Positions 1-15,583 of a stretch of DNA of 33,140 bases are shown piece by piece; the first letter of the stretch is position 1; every line of letters starts with the position of its first letter. The notes under the pieces were generated by a model that made no database searches, was not told the DNA's origin, and saw only the letters and a program-made list of their open reading frames with translations. Position numbers and translations under genes: made by a program. The stretch spans positions 1 to 33,140 of the forward strand of contig LDXM01000027.1 in NCBI GenBank assembly GCA_001443375.1. Reading direction: 5' to 3'. This stretch comes from Chloroflexi bacterium CSP1-4 (GTDB lineage Bacteria > Chloroflexota > Limnocylindria > Limnocylindrales > CSP1-4).

Positions 1-31
1 AGATGGACGACGAGGATCGCGCCGTCCATCT
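1..31. repeat. Short inverted repeat at the contig end (probable fold-back artefact)
   Basis: Bases 1-9 are the exact reverse complement of bases 23-31, separated by 13 bases. The six bases that differ from the other tuf copy (1-6) are exactly those that create this inverted repeat. This is what a chimeric fold-back read at the edge of an assembly would leave. It is more likely technical than biological. Confidence 0.6.
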
Positions 32-323
32 GGGCGGCGCCGGTGATCATGTTCTTGATGTAGTCCGCGTGCCCGGGGCAGTCGACGTGGGCGTAGTGGC
101 GCGCCGTCGTCTCGTACTCGACGTGGGCGATGGCGATGGTGATGCCCCGCTCGCGCTCCTCGGGCGCGTTGTCGATCGACTCGAAGGCGCGGTACTCCGC
201 CGCGCCCCGCAGGGCGAGGTACTTCGTGATCGCCGCGGTCAGGCTCGTCTTGCCGTGGTCGATGTGGCCGATCGTGCCCACGTTGACGTGGGGCTTGGTG
301 CGCTCGAACTTCTTCTTCGCCAT
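1..323 (-). CDS. tuf: Elongation factor Tu, second copy, N-terminal part only (cut by window start)
   Basis: EF-Tu is the GTPase that delivers aminoacyl-tRNA to the ribosome. About 107 residues are present, including the P-loop GHIDHGKT, the switch region with RGIT and the DCPGHADY motif. They equal the N-terminus of the complete copy at 15584-16780. The ATG start is shared with that copy, and a GAGGAG Shine-Dalgarno-like stretch lies 11 bases upstream. The gene follows fusA by 53 bases, the usual str-operon position (rpsL-rpsG-fusA-tuf). From base 7 onward the sequence is identical to the other copy. The first six bases disagree and form a small inverted repeat, so the last two codons visible here should not be trusted. 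The gene is truncated by the contig end, not by mutation. Confidence 0.95.
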   Translation of the reverse strand, partial: MAKKKFERTKPHVNVGTIGHIDHGKTSLTAAITKYLALRGAAEYRAFESIDNAPEERERGITIAIAHVEYETTARHYAHVDCPGHADYIKNMITGAAQMDGAILVVH

Positions 324-333
324 CGCGTGCGCT
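7..333. repeat. Exact tuf repeat, copy A (partner 16464-16790)
   Basis: These 327 bases are identical to 16464-16790. They cover the first ~105 codons of tuf plus ten bases upstream of the ATG. Identity stops at base 334, in the leader. The pattern fits gene conversion that keeps two tuf genes identical, and an assembly that broke inside the repeat. Confidence 0.9.
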
Positions 334-376
334 TCTCCTCTCTCCCGGTACCCGGTGCGTTCCCGCCGCGGGGCGG

Positions 377-2452
377 CTAGACCTTCGACTTCTGCGCCAG
401 CTCGCTGGCGATGGTGATGGGCACTTCCGCGTAGTGGCTGAACTCCATCGAGGAAGTCGCCCGGCCCTGGGTCATGCTGCGGAGATCCGTCACGTAGCCG
501 AACATCTGGGCCAGCGGCACGAAGGCCCGCACGACCTGCGTGCTGCCCCGGGACTCCATGCCCTCGATATGCCCGCGGCGGCTGTTCAGGTCGCCGATGA
601 CGTCGCCCATGAACTCCTCGGGCATGAGCACCTCGACCCTCATGATCGGCTCGAGGATCGCGGGGTCCGCCTTGCCGAAGGCGTCCTTGACGGCCATCGA
701 ACCGGCGATCTTGAAGGCCATCTCGGACGAGTCGACGTCGTGGTAGGAGCCGTCGAAGAGCGTCACCTTGACGTCCACCACCGGGAACCCGGCGAAGATC
801 CCCGTCTGGAGCGCCTCGCGGATGCCCGCGTCAACCGGCTTGATGTACTCGCGCGGGATGGTGCCGCCGACGATCCTGTCCACGAACTGGTAGCCGGCGC
901 CCTTCTCGTTGGGCTCCAGCTTGATCACGGCGTGGCCGTACTGGCCCTTGCCACCCGTCTGCCGGACGAAGCGGCCGTTGCCTTCCGCCGCACGGCGGAC
1001 GGTCTCGCGGTAGGAGACCTGCGGCTTGCCGATGTTGGCGGCGACCCTGAACTCCCGGACCATGCGGTCCACGAGCACGTCGAGGTGGAGCTCGCCCATG
1101 CCCGCGATGAGCGTCTCGGCCGTCTCCGGGTCGGTCTTGACGCGGAAGGTGGGGTCCTCCTCGGCGAGCCGCTGGAGGGCGATCGCGAGCTTGTCCTGGT
1201 CGGCCTTCGTCTTCGGCTCGATCTTCACCTCGATGACCGGCTCGGGGAAGGTCATCGACTCGAGGATGACGGGATGGTCGGGGTCGCTCAGCGTGTCGCC
1301 GGTGTAGGTGTCCTTGAGCCCGACGGCCGCGGCGATGTCCCCCGCATAGACCTCGTCGATCTCCTCGCGGTGGTTGGCGTGCATCTGCAGGATGCGCCCG
1401 ATGCGCTCCTTGCGGTCCTTGGTCGGGTTGTAGACGTACGAGCCGGCCTTCAGCGTGCCCGAGTAGACGCGGAAGAAGGCGAGCTTGCCCACGAACGGGT
1501 CGGCCGCGATCTTGAAGGCAAGGGCGGCGAACGGCTCCTTGTCGTCGACGGTGCGCAGGATCTCCGCGCCCGTGGACGGGTGCAGGCCGATGACTGGAGG
1601 CACGTCGAGCGGCGAGGGCAGGTAGTCGATGACCGCGTCGAGCATGGGCTGGATGCCCTTGTTGCGCAATGCCGAGCCGGTCAGGACCGGGATGATCCGA
1701 TTCTGCAGCGTCCCCAGGCGGAGGCCGCGCTTGATCTCCTCGATGCTGAGGTCGTGGCCCTCAAGGTACTTGTGCGTCAGGTCGTCGTCCATCTCGGCGA
1801 CGGCGTCGATCATCGCCGCGCGGTGCTTCTCGGCCTCTGCGCGCAGCTCGGCCGGGATGTCCACGACCTCGACCTGGTTGCCCAAGTCGTCGCGGAAGTA
1901 GACGGCCTGCATCCTGACGAGGTCGATGACGCCCTGGAAGGTGTCCTCGCGCCCGATCGGGATCTGCACCGGCACCGCGTTGGCGCCGAGGCGCTCGCGG
2001 ATCGAGTCGACACAGCGCCAGAAGTCGGCCCCCGTGCGGTCGAGCTTGTTGATGAAGCAGAAGCGCGGCACGCCGTAGCGATCCGCCTGGCGCCAGACCG
2101 TCTCCGACTGCGGCTCCACGCCGGCCACGCCGTCGAAGACGACCACCGCGCCGTCGAGCACGCGGAGGCTGCGCTCGACCTCGACGGTGAAGTCCACGTG
2201 CCCGGGCGTATCGATGATGTTGATGCGATGCTCGCCCCAGAACGCGGTCGTTGCGGCGGCCGTGATGGTGATCCCCCGCTCCTGCTCCTGCGGCATCCAG
2301 TCCATCGTGGCCGCGCCCTCGTGCACCTCGCCGAGCTTGTAGATCTTCTTCGTGTAGAAGAGGATGCGCTCGGTGACGGTCGTCTTCCCGGCGTCGATAT
2401 GCGCGATGATGCCGATGTTCCGCGTCTTGGCCAGCGGAACGCTGCGTGCCAC
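377..2452 (-). CDS. fusA: Elongation factor G
   Basis: This is EF-G, the ribosomal translocase GTPase, which also acts with RRF in ribosome recycling. At 691 residues it has the normal family length. The G domain shows AHIDAGKTT (P-loop), RGITI (switch I), DTPGHVDF (Walker B/switch II) and NKLD. Domains II-V follow, with the domain IV region ending near [15 protein letters not shown]. The start is GTG, with AAGGA about 12 bases upstream. It lies 26 bases after rpsG and before tuf in a standard str operon, probably driven by the promoter at 3575-3604. The C-terminus (SELAQKSKV) is intact. I see no sign of the shortened GTPase motifs typical of EF-G2 paralogues, so this is the main housekeeping EF-G. 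Confidence 0.98.
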   Translation of the reverse strand: MARSVPLAKTRNIGIIAHIDAGKTTVTERILFYTKKIYKLGEVHEGAATMDWMPQEQERGITITAAATTAFWGEHRINIIDTPGHVDFTVEVERSLRVLDGAVVVFDGVAGVEPQSETVWRQADRYGVPRFCFINKLDRTGADFWRCVDSIRERLGANAVPVQIPIGREDTFQGVIDLVRMQAVYFRDDLGNQVEVVDIPAELRAEAEKHRAAMIDAVAEMDDDLTHKYLEGHDLSIEEIKRGLRLGTLQNRIIPVLTGSALRNKGIQPMLDAVIDYLPSPLDVPPVIGLHPSTGAEILRTVDDKEPFAALAFKIAADPFVGKLAFFRVYSGTLKAGSYVYNPTKDRKERIGRILQMHANHREEIDEVYAGDIAAAVGLKDTYTGDTLSDPDHPVILESMTFPEPVIEVKIEPKTKADQDKLAIALQRLAEEDPTFRVKTDPETAETLIAGMGELHLDVLVDRMVREFRVAANIGKPQVSYRETVRRAAEGNGRFVRQTGGKGQYGHAVIKLEPNEKGAGYQFVDRIVGGTIPREYIKPVDAGIREALQTGIFAGFPVVDVKVTLFDGSYHDVDSSEMAFKIAGSMAVKDAFGKADPAILEPIMRVEVLMPEEFMGDVIGDLNSRRGHIEGMESRGSTQVVRAFVPLAQMFGYVTDLRSMTQGRATSSMEFSHYAEVPITIASELAQKSKV

Positions 2453-2478
2453 GGTCTTCTATCGTCCTTGCTGGTCGC

Positions 2479-2943
2479 TTACCACTTGAAATGGCTGAAG
2501 GCCTTGTTGGCCTCGGCCATCTTGTGGGTGTCCTCGCGTCGCTTGACGGCCGCGCCCAGCCCGTTCATGGCGTCCACCAGCTCGGCGGCGAGCTTCTCGC
2601 TCATCGACTTGCCTGAACGCTTGCGGGCCGACTGCACCAACCAACGCACGCCGAGCGACATGCGCCGGTCCCCGCGGATCTCCACCGGGACCTGGTAGGT
2701 GGCACCGCCGACGCGGCGCGGCTTGACTTCGATGATCGGCGTCGCGTTGCGCAGCGCCGCATCGAGCACCTCGAGACCCGGTCGCCGCGCCGAAGCCTCG
2801 GCGCGGGCGAGCGCCTGGCGCAGGATGCTCTCGGCGAGGCCCTTCTTGCCGTCCCTCATGATCTTGACCACGAAACGGTCCGTGGTGCGCGTGAGGGTCG
2901 GCGCGTACTTCGCCTTGCGCGGGGTCTGGGCTCGTCGCGGCAC
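2479..2943 (-). CDS. rpsG: 30S ribosomal protein S7
   Basis: S7 is a primary 16S rRNA-binding protein that nucleates 30S head assembly and contacts E-site tRNA. The protein has 154 residues, normal for the family. The GTG at 2943 is chosen because it gives the family N-terminus (M)PRRAQTPRK. The longer reading frame upstream lies inside rpsL. Only four bases separate this start from the rpsL stop, and GGGAAGAAG at the end of rpsL can serve as ribosome binding site, so the two are translationally coupled. Family features include [12 protein letters not shown] near residue 29, VEIRGDRR in the middle and the C-terminal [15 protein letters not shown]7 is the translational repressor of the str operon in E. 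coli; no repressor site was identified here. Confidence 0.97.
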   Translation of the reverse strand: MPRRAQTPRKAKYAPTLTRTTDRFVVKIMRDGKKGLAESILRQALARAEASARRPGLEVLDAALRNATPIIEVKPRRVGGATYQVPVEIRGDRRMSLGVRWLVQSARKRSGKSMSEKLAAELVDAMNGLGAAVKRREDTHKMAEANKAFSHFKW

Positions 2944-2947
2944 GGCG

Positions 2948-3376
2948 CTACTTCTTCCCGACCTGCGCGGTGGCCTTGGCGCCGTACTTGGAGCGGCCCT
3001 GCTTGCGGTCGCGCACGCCGGCCGCGTCAAGCGCGCCGCGGATGACGTGGTACTTGACCGAGGGGAGGTCCTTCACCCGGCCGCCGCGCACGAGCACGAC
3101 GGAGTGCTCCTGCAGGTTGTGGCCGATGCCCGGGATGTAGGCCGTGACCTCCATCTGATTGGTGAGCCGCACGCGCGCGATCTTGCGCAGCGCCGAGTTC
3201 GGTTTCTTGGGCGTCATCGTGCGCACCTGGAGGCAGACGCCACGCTTCTGCGGGGCGCCCGGGATCGGCTCCTGGCGTTGCCGGAGGCTGTTCCAGTTCT
3301 TGCGCATGGCCGGCGCCTTGACCTTGGCGATCTTGCGGCTGCGGCCCTTGCGCACAAGCTGGCTGATCGTGGGCAC
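2948..3376 (-). CDS. rpsL: 30S ribosomal protein S12 with a loop insertion
   Basis: S12 sits at the 30S decoding centre and is the classic target of streptomycin-resistance mutations. The protein is 142 residues, longer than the usual ~124. The extra length comes mainly from an insertion of about 14 residues between PAM (near residue 23) and PQKRGVC, containing [14 protein letters not shown]. The decoding-centre motifs [11 protein letters not shown] and GGRVKDLP are intact, so both streptomycin-sensitivity lysines are present, as is the Asp that is methylthiolated in E. coli. The start is GTG; AGGAAGGAG lies about 12 bases upstream. It is the first gene of the str operon, 197 bases downstream of the -10 hexamer at 3575-3580. 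Comparable loop insertions exist in some other bacterial S12 proteins, so this may be lineage-specific rather than unique. Confidence 0.97.
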   Translation of the reverse strand: MPTISQLVRKGRSRKIAKVKAPAMRKNWNSLRQRQEPIPGAPQKRGVCLQVRTMTPKKPNSALRKIARVRLTNQMEVTAYIPGIGHNLQEHSVVLVRGGRVKDLPSVKYHVIRGALDAAGVRDRKQGRSKYGAKATAQVGKK

Positions 3377-3574
3377 GGAGGACGCGGTCTCCTTCCTGGT
3401 CCGATGGACGGGCGGGTGTCGTGCGCACCTGGGCGCGCAACGAGATGAGGCTCTTCGATTCGTCGGGCGTGGCGCCGATCGTCCGGGCGCCGTGGCGCTT
3501 CCGCGATCGACTCCTGACCACCGTCACGCCTGTCTCGCAGGCGGCGACGCGCGGCCATCAGGCCACGAAAGCGG

Positions 3575-3604
3575 AGTGTATCAGGCCCCTCGAAGGGGTG
3601 TCAA
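3575..3604 (-). promoter_or_regulatory. Sigma-70-type promoter for the str operon
   Basis: On the minus strand a perfect -35 TTGACA (3599-3604) is followed after 18 bases by TACACT (3575-3580). It lies 18 bases beyond the rpoC stop and faces rpsL-rpsG-fusA-tuf. The spacer contains a hairpin, CCCCT-TCG-AGGGG (3585-3597), which may also help end rpoC transcription. The remaining leader to the rpsL start is about 195 bases; I see no convincing riboswitch in it. Confidence 0.7.
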
Positions 3605-3621
3605 CGAAGGGTCGTGCTCGC

Positions 3622-11791
<8,170 letters not shown>

Positions 11792-11876
11792 GAACCGCTC
11801 CTTGGCGGAGGGAGAAGAGGGAGGGGCCGCGCTCACAGAACGAGCAGGATACCACACTTCCTTGCGTCGTCACCCC

Positions 11877-11930
11877 CGTGGTGCGTCAGGGCACCACGAG
11901 ACGCGGCCGGACCCGGCCCGAACCGGGTCC
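11877..11930 (-). terminator. Two tandem hairpins in the rplL-rpoB gap (probable attenuator)
   Basis: Two perfect 8-bp stems with 6-base loops lie 45-100 bases after the rplL stop. One is GGACCCGG/CCGGGTCC (11909-11916 with 11923-11930); the other is CGTGGTGC/GCACCACG (11877-11884 with 11891-11898). No U-tract follows on the minus strand. They may reduce but not stop transcription into rpoB, as the partial terminator at the same position does in E. coli. A TATCCT hexamer (11846-11851) between hairpins and rpoB is a weak -10 candidate. Confidence 0.5.
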
Positions 11931-11975
11931 CGAACGGGCAGGGCGACCGGACCGTCCGGCCGCCCCGGTGGCCCG

Positions 11976-12359
11976 CTACTTGATCTCGACCTTGGCGCCC
12001 TGCTCCTCGAGAGCGGCCTTGATCTTCTCCGCCTCTTCCTTCGTCACGCCCTCCTTGACCGCCTTGGGCGTGGCGTCGACGAGGTCCTTGGCCTCCTTCA
12101 GGCCGAGACCGGTCAGCTCACGAACGACCTTGATGACCGGGATCTTGTTCGGGCCGATCTCGGCGAGGAGGGCGGTGAACTCGGTCTGCTCCTCGACGAC
12201 CGCCACCGGGGCGGCGACCGGGGCGGCCGCGGCGGCCGCGGCCGGCGCGGCGGCGGTGACGCCGTAACGTTCCTCGAACTTCTTGATGAACCCCGAGAGC
12301 TCGAGGACGGTCATGCCGTCGATCGCCTCGAGGATCTGCTCCTGCGTGAGCGTAGCCAT
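11976..12359 (-). CDS. rplL: 50S ribosomal protein L7/L12
   Basis: L7/L12 forms the multimeric stalk that recruits and activates translational GTPases such as the EF-G and EF-Tu encoded in this same window. The protein has 127 residues. Residues 1-33 form the dimerization helix domain that binds L10. Residues ~35-55 are the flexible Ala/Pro hinge ([20 protein letters not shown]). The globular C-terminal domain follows, with [20 protein letters not shown] and the GTPase-contact helices. The ATG start has AGGAGGT eight bases upstream, one of the strongest binding sites here, which fits the need for four or more copies per ribosome. It lies 82 bases after rplJ; a 7-bp hairpin sits in that gap. 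Confidence 0.97.
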   Translation of the reverse strand: MATLTQEQILEAIDGMTVLELSGFIKKFEERYGVTAAAPAAAAAAAPVAAPVAVVEEQTEFTALLAEIGPNKIPVIKVVRELTGLGLKEAKDLVDATPKAVKEGVTKEEAEKIKAALEEQGAKVEIK

Positions 12360-12391
12360 GTGACGGACCTCCTGTGATCGTGATCGGATGG

Positions 12392-12410
12392 GGGCGCCGC
12401 CGAGGCGCCC
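12392..12410 (-). other. GC-rich hairpin in the rplJ-rplL gap
   Basis: This is a perfect 7-bp stem, GGGCGCC/GGCGCCC, with a 5-base loop, 31 bases after the rplJ stop. There is no U-run after it. It may protect the rplL-proximal mRNA or tune the L10:L12 ratio. This is inference from position only. Confidence 0.35.
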
Positions 12411-12441
12411 GGGCGAAGGTGTCTGGGTAGCGGGTTGCCGG

Positions 12442-12963
12442 TTAGGCCTGCGCCCGCTGCTCGGCGAGCTGGGAGAGCCCGTTGCCGAGGTTGCGCAGCG
12501 GAGCCGAGAGGAGTCCGGCCATCGTGCCCAGCGGGGCGGCGATGGCGCCGGCCAGCTGGGCGAGGAGAACCTCGCGGCTGGGCAGCTCAGCGAGCCTGGT
12601 CACTGCGTCGGCGTCGATGCGCCGGCCGCGGATGACTCCGCCCCGGACGACGACGCTCTTATAGGGCCGGATGGCGTCCAGGAAGACCCGTGCCAGCCGG
12701 GCCTCGTCGTCCGTGCCGAGCGCCAGGGCCGTCGGGCCCTGGAGGAGCGGCGACAGCTCGGCGATCCCGGCCTGCTCGGCGGCGATCCTCGCCAGTCGGT
12801 TCTTCACGACGTGATAGCCGATGCCCTTCTCGCGCAGCGAGCGGCGGACCGCGCTGATCTCGGACACCTTGAGGCCGCGGTAGTCCGCGACGATCGACGA
12901 CGTGCTGGCCTCGAGGATCGTGGTCAGCTCGGCGACGGTCGCGCGCTTGGCCTCGGTAGGCAT
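12442..12963 (-). CDS. rplJ: 50S ribosomal protein L10
   Basis: L10 anchors the L7/L12 dimers to 23S rRNA and is the autoregulator of its own operon. The protein is 173 residues, as expected. The ATG at 12963 gives [20 protein letters not shown] and has AAGGAGGT just upstream. The open frame extends further 5', but that part is the leader RNA and does not resemble L10. Recognisable features are the rRNA-binding N-terminal domain with [20 protein letters not shown] near residue 28 and [12 protein letters not shown]. The C-terminal helix that binds L12 dimers ([20 protein letters not shown]) ends the protein. Upstream is an L10 leader (13078-13190), so feedback control by the L10-L12 complex is likely. 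Confidence 0.96.
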   Translation of the reverse strand: MPTEAKRATVAELTTILEASTSSIVADYRGLKVSEISAVRRSLREKGIGYHVVKNRLARIAAEQAGIAELSPLLQGPTALALGTDDEARLARVFLDAIRPYKSVVVRGGVIRGRRIDADAVTRLAELPSREVLLAQLAGAIAAPLGTMAGLLSAPLRNLGNGLSQLAEQRAQA

Positions 12964-13077
12964 GTGACCTCCTTCCCTGGCGGCGCCTGGCGGACCGGGC
13001 GCCCCTGCTGCGTTGTTCCGCGCAGGGACGCCGGACGGCTGCGGCTGCAGCGCCACGGGCGGGGGGCCCGCGTCGTC

Positions 13078-13190
13078 CGATCCTGCCTCGGCGTGCCCGC
13101 CGGCGTCACCCGACCGTTGGGTCGGGCCCGACCGGTGCATCGAGTCCCCGTCGGGGACGCACGCTGTCTTTGGCGGAACGTTTCTGGATG
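13078..13190 (-). ncRNA. L10 (rplJ) leader, ribosomal protein autoregulatory RNA
   Basis: On the minus strand CCGCCAAAGACAGCGTGCG (from about 13177) is followed by stem-loops and then GCCGAGGCAGGAT (ending near 13078). These paired conserved blocks are the signature of the bacterial L10 leader, which mimics the 23S L10-binding site. Visible stems are GTCCCC/GGGGAC (13144-13149 with 13153-13158), a closing GTGC/GCAC pair around it, and GGTCGG/CCGACC just downstream. L10-L12 binding would lower rplJ-rplL expression. About 115 more untranslated bases follow before rplJ. Confidence 0.72.
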
Positions 13191-13217
13191 ATCGGCGGTC
13201 GCGTCTCCGCGCCGCCG

Positions 13218-13238
13218 CGGCCCGGGCTCTCCGGGCCG
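13218..13238 (-). terminator. GC-rich hairpin just after rplA
   Basis: An 8-bp perfect stem (13218-13225 with 13231-13238) with a 5-base loop lies four bases after the rplA stop. No U-tract follows. It could be a partial terminator separating rplKA from the rplJL-rpoBC part, or an mRNA 3'-end stabiliser. Confidence 0.4.
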
Positions 13239-13242
13239 GCGT

Positions 13243-13947
13243 TCAGGCGGCCCTGGCGAGGAGCGCCGGGACATCCACGCGGATGCCCGGGCCCATCGTC
13301 GCGGCCACCGTCAGGCTCTTGAAATACTGCCCCTTCGTGGCGCTCGGGCGGGCGCGATTGATCGCGTCGACGAGCGTGGCCAGGTTCTCCACGAGCTGCT
13401 GCTCTTCGAAGCTGGCCTTGCCGAAGGGAACGTGGATGATGCCACCCTTGTCGACCTTGAACTCGACGCGACCGGCCTTCACCTCGCGGATGGCGCGCTC
13501 GATGTCGAACGTGATCGTGCCCGACTTGGGGTTCGGCATCAGGCCGCGGCGACCGAGGATCTTGCCCAGCCGCCCGACCATGCCCATCGTGTCGGGCGTG
13601 GCGAGCGCGACGTCGAACTCGAGCCAGCCCGCCTCGATCTTCTTCACGAGGTCCTCGCCGCCGACCTCGTCGGCCCCGGCGCGCAGCGCTTCCTGCGCCT
13701 TCTCGCCCTGGGCGAAGACGATGGCGCGGACGCGCTTGCCGGTGCCGTGGGGCAGGACGACGGTGCCGCGCACCATCTGATCGGCGTGGCGCGGGTCGAC
13801 GCCGAGGCGGATGTGCGCCTCGACCGAGGCGTCGAAGGCGACCACGCTGGTCTGGCGCAGCAGCGCGGCGGCCTCGTCCGGCCCGTAGGCGCGATCGCGC
13901 TCGACGAGCTTCGCGGCTTCGATGTATTTCTTGCCGTGGGTGCCCAT
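13243..13947 (-). CDS. rplA: 50S ribosomal protein L1
   Basis: L1 forms the mobile L1 stalk that guides deacylated tRNA out of the E site; in E. coli it also represses its own operon. At 234 residues the protein has the family length. The ATG at 13947 gives [20 protein letters not shown], with GGGAGG about 11 bases upstream. Family signatures include [20 protein letters not shown] and the central [16 protein letters not shown], followed by [14 protein letters not shown] and a C-terminal [16 protein letters not shown]. It follows rplK by 131 bases, an unusually wide gap for this gene pair, and that gap holds a 10-bp perfect hairpin. A hairpin also follows the stop codon. Confidence 0.97.
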   Translation of the reverse strand: MGTHGKKYIEAAKLVERDRAYGPDEAAALLRQTSVVAFDASVEAHIRLGVDPRHADQMVRGTVVLPHGTGKRVRAIVFAQGEKAQEALRAGADEVGGEDLVKKIEAGWLEFDVALATPDTMGMVGRLGKILGRRGLMPNPKSGTITFDIERAIREVKAGRVEFKVDKGGIIHVPFGKASFEEQQLVENLATLVDAINRARPSATKGQYFKSLTVAATMGPGIRVDVPALLARAA

Positions 13948-14041
13948 GGTGGGTGAACCTCCCTGGCGGCCGGCGCGTCGCCGGCCTCCCCTCTTCGACG
14001 CGGGGTGGACGTCCCGGGCGCCGGTGCGATCCGGCGGTCAT

Positions 14042-14067
14042 GGCGCGCGCCCCGGGTGGCGCGCGCC
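14042..14067 (-). terminator. Perfect 10-bp hairpin after rplK
   Basis: GGCGCGCGCC (14042-14051) repeats at 14058-14067. The sequence is its own reverse complement, so the two copies form a perfect 10-bp stem with a 6-base loop, 11 bases after the rplK stop. No U-run follows. It is the strongest hairpin outside the RNA genes in this window and may attenuate or stabilise the rplK transcript. Confidence 0.5.
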
Positions 14068-14078
14068 GGCTGCGCGGG

Positions 14079-14504
14079 CTAGCTGACGACCTCGATGCCC
14101 ATCGAGCGCGCGGTGCCCTCGATGATGCGGGCCGCGGCATCGAGGTCGACCGCGTTGAGGTCGACCATCTTGGTCTGGGCGATCTCCCGGACCTGGTCGC
14201 GCGTGACGCGCCCGACCGTCGTGCGGCCGGCCGTGTCCGAGCCCTTCTCGACGCCGGCGGCCTTGCGCAGCAAGTCCGCCGCGGGAGGCGTCTTGAGCAC
14301 GAAGCTGAAGCTGCGGTCCTCGAAGACGGTGATCTGCGCGGGGATGACCTGGCCCGACTGGGCCGCGGTCTTCTCGTTATAGGTCTTGCAGAACTCGACG
14401 ATGTTGATGCCGTGCGGGCCGAGCGCCGTGCCCACGGGCGGGGCGGGCGTGGCCTTGCCGGCCGGCAGCTGCAGGGTCAGGACGATGCGGATCTTCTTGG
14501 CCAC
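14079..14504 (-). CDS. rplK: 50S ribosomal protein L11
   Basis: L11 binds the GTPase-associated centre of 23S rRNA and is needed for the RelA response and for thiostrepton sensitivity. The protein is 141 residues, standard. It begins [20 protein letters not shown], with the Pro-rich [16 protein letters not shown] segment of the N-terminal domain that contacts factors. The C-terminal rRNA-binding domain starts near [19 protein letters not shown] and ends [10 protein letters not shown]. It lies 24 bases after nusG, in the universal nusG-rplK-rplA order. A 10-bp hairpin follows 11 bases downstream. Confidence 0.97.
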   Translation of the reverse strand: MAKKIRIVLTLQLPAGKATPAPPVGTALGPHGINIVEFCKTYNEKTAAQSGQVIPAQITVFEDRSFSFVLKTPPAADLLRKAAGVEKGSDTAGRTTVGRVTRDQVREIAQTKMVDLNAVDLDAAARIIEGTARSMGIEVVS

Positions 14505-14528
14505 GGGATGGGCTGTCCTCTCCGGGGG

Positions 14529-15101
14529 TTAGAGTTTCTCGACCTGCAGGAAGTCGAGCTCGACGGGCGTCTCGCGGCCGAAGATGCTGACGAGCACCTT
14601 GACCTTGTTCCGCTCGGGGTTGACCTCGTCGACGGTGCCGATGAACTCGGCGAAGGGACCGTCGGTGACGCGCACCGACTGTCCCTTGGTGAAGGCGACG
14701 CGGTATTTCGGGGTCTCGACGCCCATCTGGCGCAGGATCTGCTTGACCTCGGTCTCGTCGAGGGGGATGGGCTCGTTGCGCACGCCGGGGATGTTGGCGC
14801 CGCCCACGAAGCTGGTCACGCCCGGCGTGTTGCGCACGACGAACCAGGAGTCGGGGTCGAGGATCATCTCCACCAGCACGTAGCCCGGGTAGACCTTCTT
14901 CTGGACGGTCACGCGCTGGCCGCCGCGGATCTCGATCTCATCCTCCTCCGGCACCAGGACCTGGAAGATCTTGTCGTCCATGCCCATGGACTCGATGCGG
15001 TGCTCGAGGTTGGTCTTGACCTTCTTCTCGTAGCCCGAGTAGGTGTGGATGACGTACCAGTGCTTCTGGGCCGACGCCTGGCTCGTCTCTGACATGTCCA
15101 T
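14529..15101 (-). CDS. nusG: Transcription termination/antitermination factor NusG
   Basis: NusG binds the RNA polymerase clamp across the cleft and links it to Rho or to ribosomal S10. The protein has 190 residues. The NGN domain is at about 13-120, with [20 protein letters not shown] and the [16 protein letters not shown] loop. A KOW domain ends the protein ([19 protein letters not shown]). The start codon ATG at 15101 shares one base with the secE stop (TGATG), so reinitiation from secE is likely. An alternative ATG lies two codons inside. Its polymerase target subunits are encoded in the same cluster. No extra domain II insertion of the kind known from some thermophiles is visible. Confidence 0.97.
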   Translation of the reverse strand: MDMSETSQASAQKHWYVIHTYSGYEKKVKTNLEHRIESMGMDDKIFQVLVPEEDEIEIRGGQRVTVQKKVYPGYVLVEMILDPDSWFVVRNTPGVTSFVGGANIPGVRNEPIPLDETEVKQILRQMGVETPKYRVAFTKGQSVRVTDGPFAEFIGTVDEVNPERNKVKVLVSIFGRETPVELDFLQVEKL

Positions 15102-15289
15102 CAGGCGGTACCGGTGAGGAAGCGCACGACCTCGAAGAAGACGTAGTCCCAGGCGGCGATGAAGACGCCGATGACCGCGCTGATGACGAAGACGAGCACG
15201 GTCAGGTTGCGTGTCTGCTCACGCGTCGGCCAGGTCACCTTCTTCAGCTCGGACCAGGACTCCGCGATGTAGCGGCGGATGCGGGTCAC
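15101..15289 (-). CDS. secE: Preprotein translocase subunit SecE
   Basis: SecE clamps SecY in the SecYEG export channel. The GTG at 15289 is chosen because it gives a 62-residue protein, the usual size for single-span SecE, and because GAGGAAG lies 11 bases upstream. An open frame continues further 5' but soon runs into the tRNA-Trp gene. The conserved amphipathic segment [20 protein letters not shown] precedes one membrane span ([19 protein letters not shown]) and a short C-terminus. The stop overlaps the nusG start by one base. The gene is 36 bases downstream of the tRNA-Trp CCA end, so it is probably co-transcribed with the tRNA and released by tRNA processing. Confidence 0.93.
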   Translation of the reverse strand: MTRIRRYIAESWSELKKVTWPTREQTRNLTVLVFVISAVIGVFIAAWDYVFFEVVRFLTGTA

Positions 15290-15328
15290 GGGGGACTCAT
15301 CTTCCTCGTTGCGGTCGTCGGGGATTGG

Positions 15329-15401
15329 CAGGCGCGGCCGGACTCGAACCGACAACCACTGGTTTTGGAGACCAGAGCTCTGCCAATTGAGCTACGCGCC
15401 T
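15329..15401 (-). tRNA. tRNA-Trp (anticodon CCA)
   Basis: A 73-base cloverleaf. The acceptor AGGCGCG pairs with CGCGCCT, followed by discriminator G73. The anticodon stem CTGGT/ACCAG holds the loop CTCCAAA with anticodon CCA. The T arm contains GGTTCGAGTCC. The 3' CCA is encoded at 15326-15328. It sits between rpmG and secE, the same place as trpT-type genes in many bacteria. Confidence 0.97.
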
Positions 15402-15415
15402 GTGGGTCGCCTCGG

Positions 15416-15580
15416 CTACTTCGCCTCACGGTGAGACGTATGTCGCCGACACCGTGGACAGTACTTCTTCAGCTCGATCCGCGAGGGATCGTTCCTCTTG
15501 CTCTTCTCGGTCGTGTAGGTCCGCTCCTTGCACTCGGTGCAGGCGAGCTGGATGATCGGCCGATTCTCGACCTTCGCCAC
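15416..15580 (-). CDS. rpmG: 50S ribosomal protein L33 (zinc-binding type)
   Basis: L33 is a small E-site-proximal protein of the large subunit. The 54-residue product begins (M)[19 protein letters not shown] from a GTG start. The start lies three bases after the tuf stop, with CAGGAG from the end of tuf as ribosome binding site. Cys14, Cys17, Cys41 and Cys44 form two CxxC pairs, so this is the zinc-binding C+ form. In bacteria with two L33 paralogues this form is favoured when zinc is plentiful; whether a C- paralogue exists elsewhere cannot be seen. It is followed by tRNA-Trp and secE, the conserved rpmG-secE-nusG order. Confidence 0.95.
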   Translation of the reverse strand: MAKVENRPIIQLACTECKERTYTTEKSKRNDPSRIELKKYCPRCRRHTSHREAK

Positions 15581-15583
15581 CGG

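Noticed and set aside
434-2698. Long plus-strand open frame opposite fusA/rpsG
   Set aside because: It is the high-G+C shadow of conserved minus-strand genes, with His/Asp/Arg/Val-rich composition and no recognisable domain.
12964-13140. N-terminal extension of rplJ
   Set aside because: The extra codons come from the L10 leader region and show no protein conservation; a strong ribosome binding site precedes the ATG at 12963.
15290-15355. Upstream TTG start for secE
   Set aside because: It lies inside the tRNA-Trp gene and the added residues are not SecE-like; the GTG at 15289 gives the normal length.
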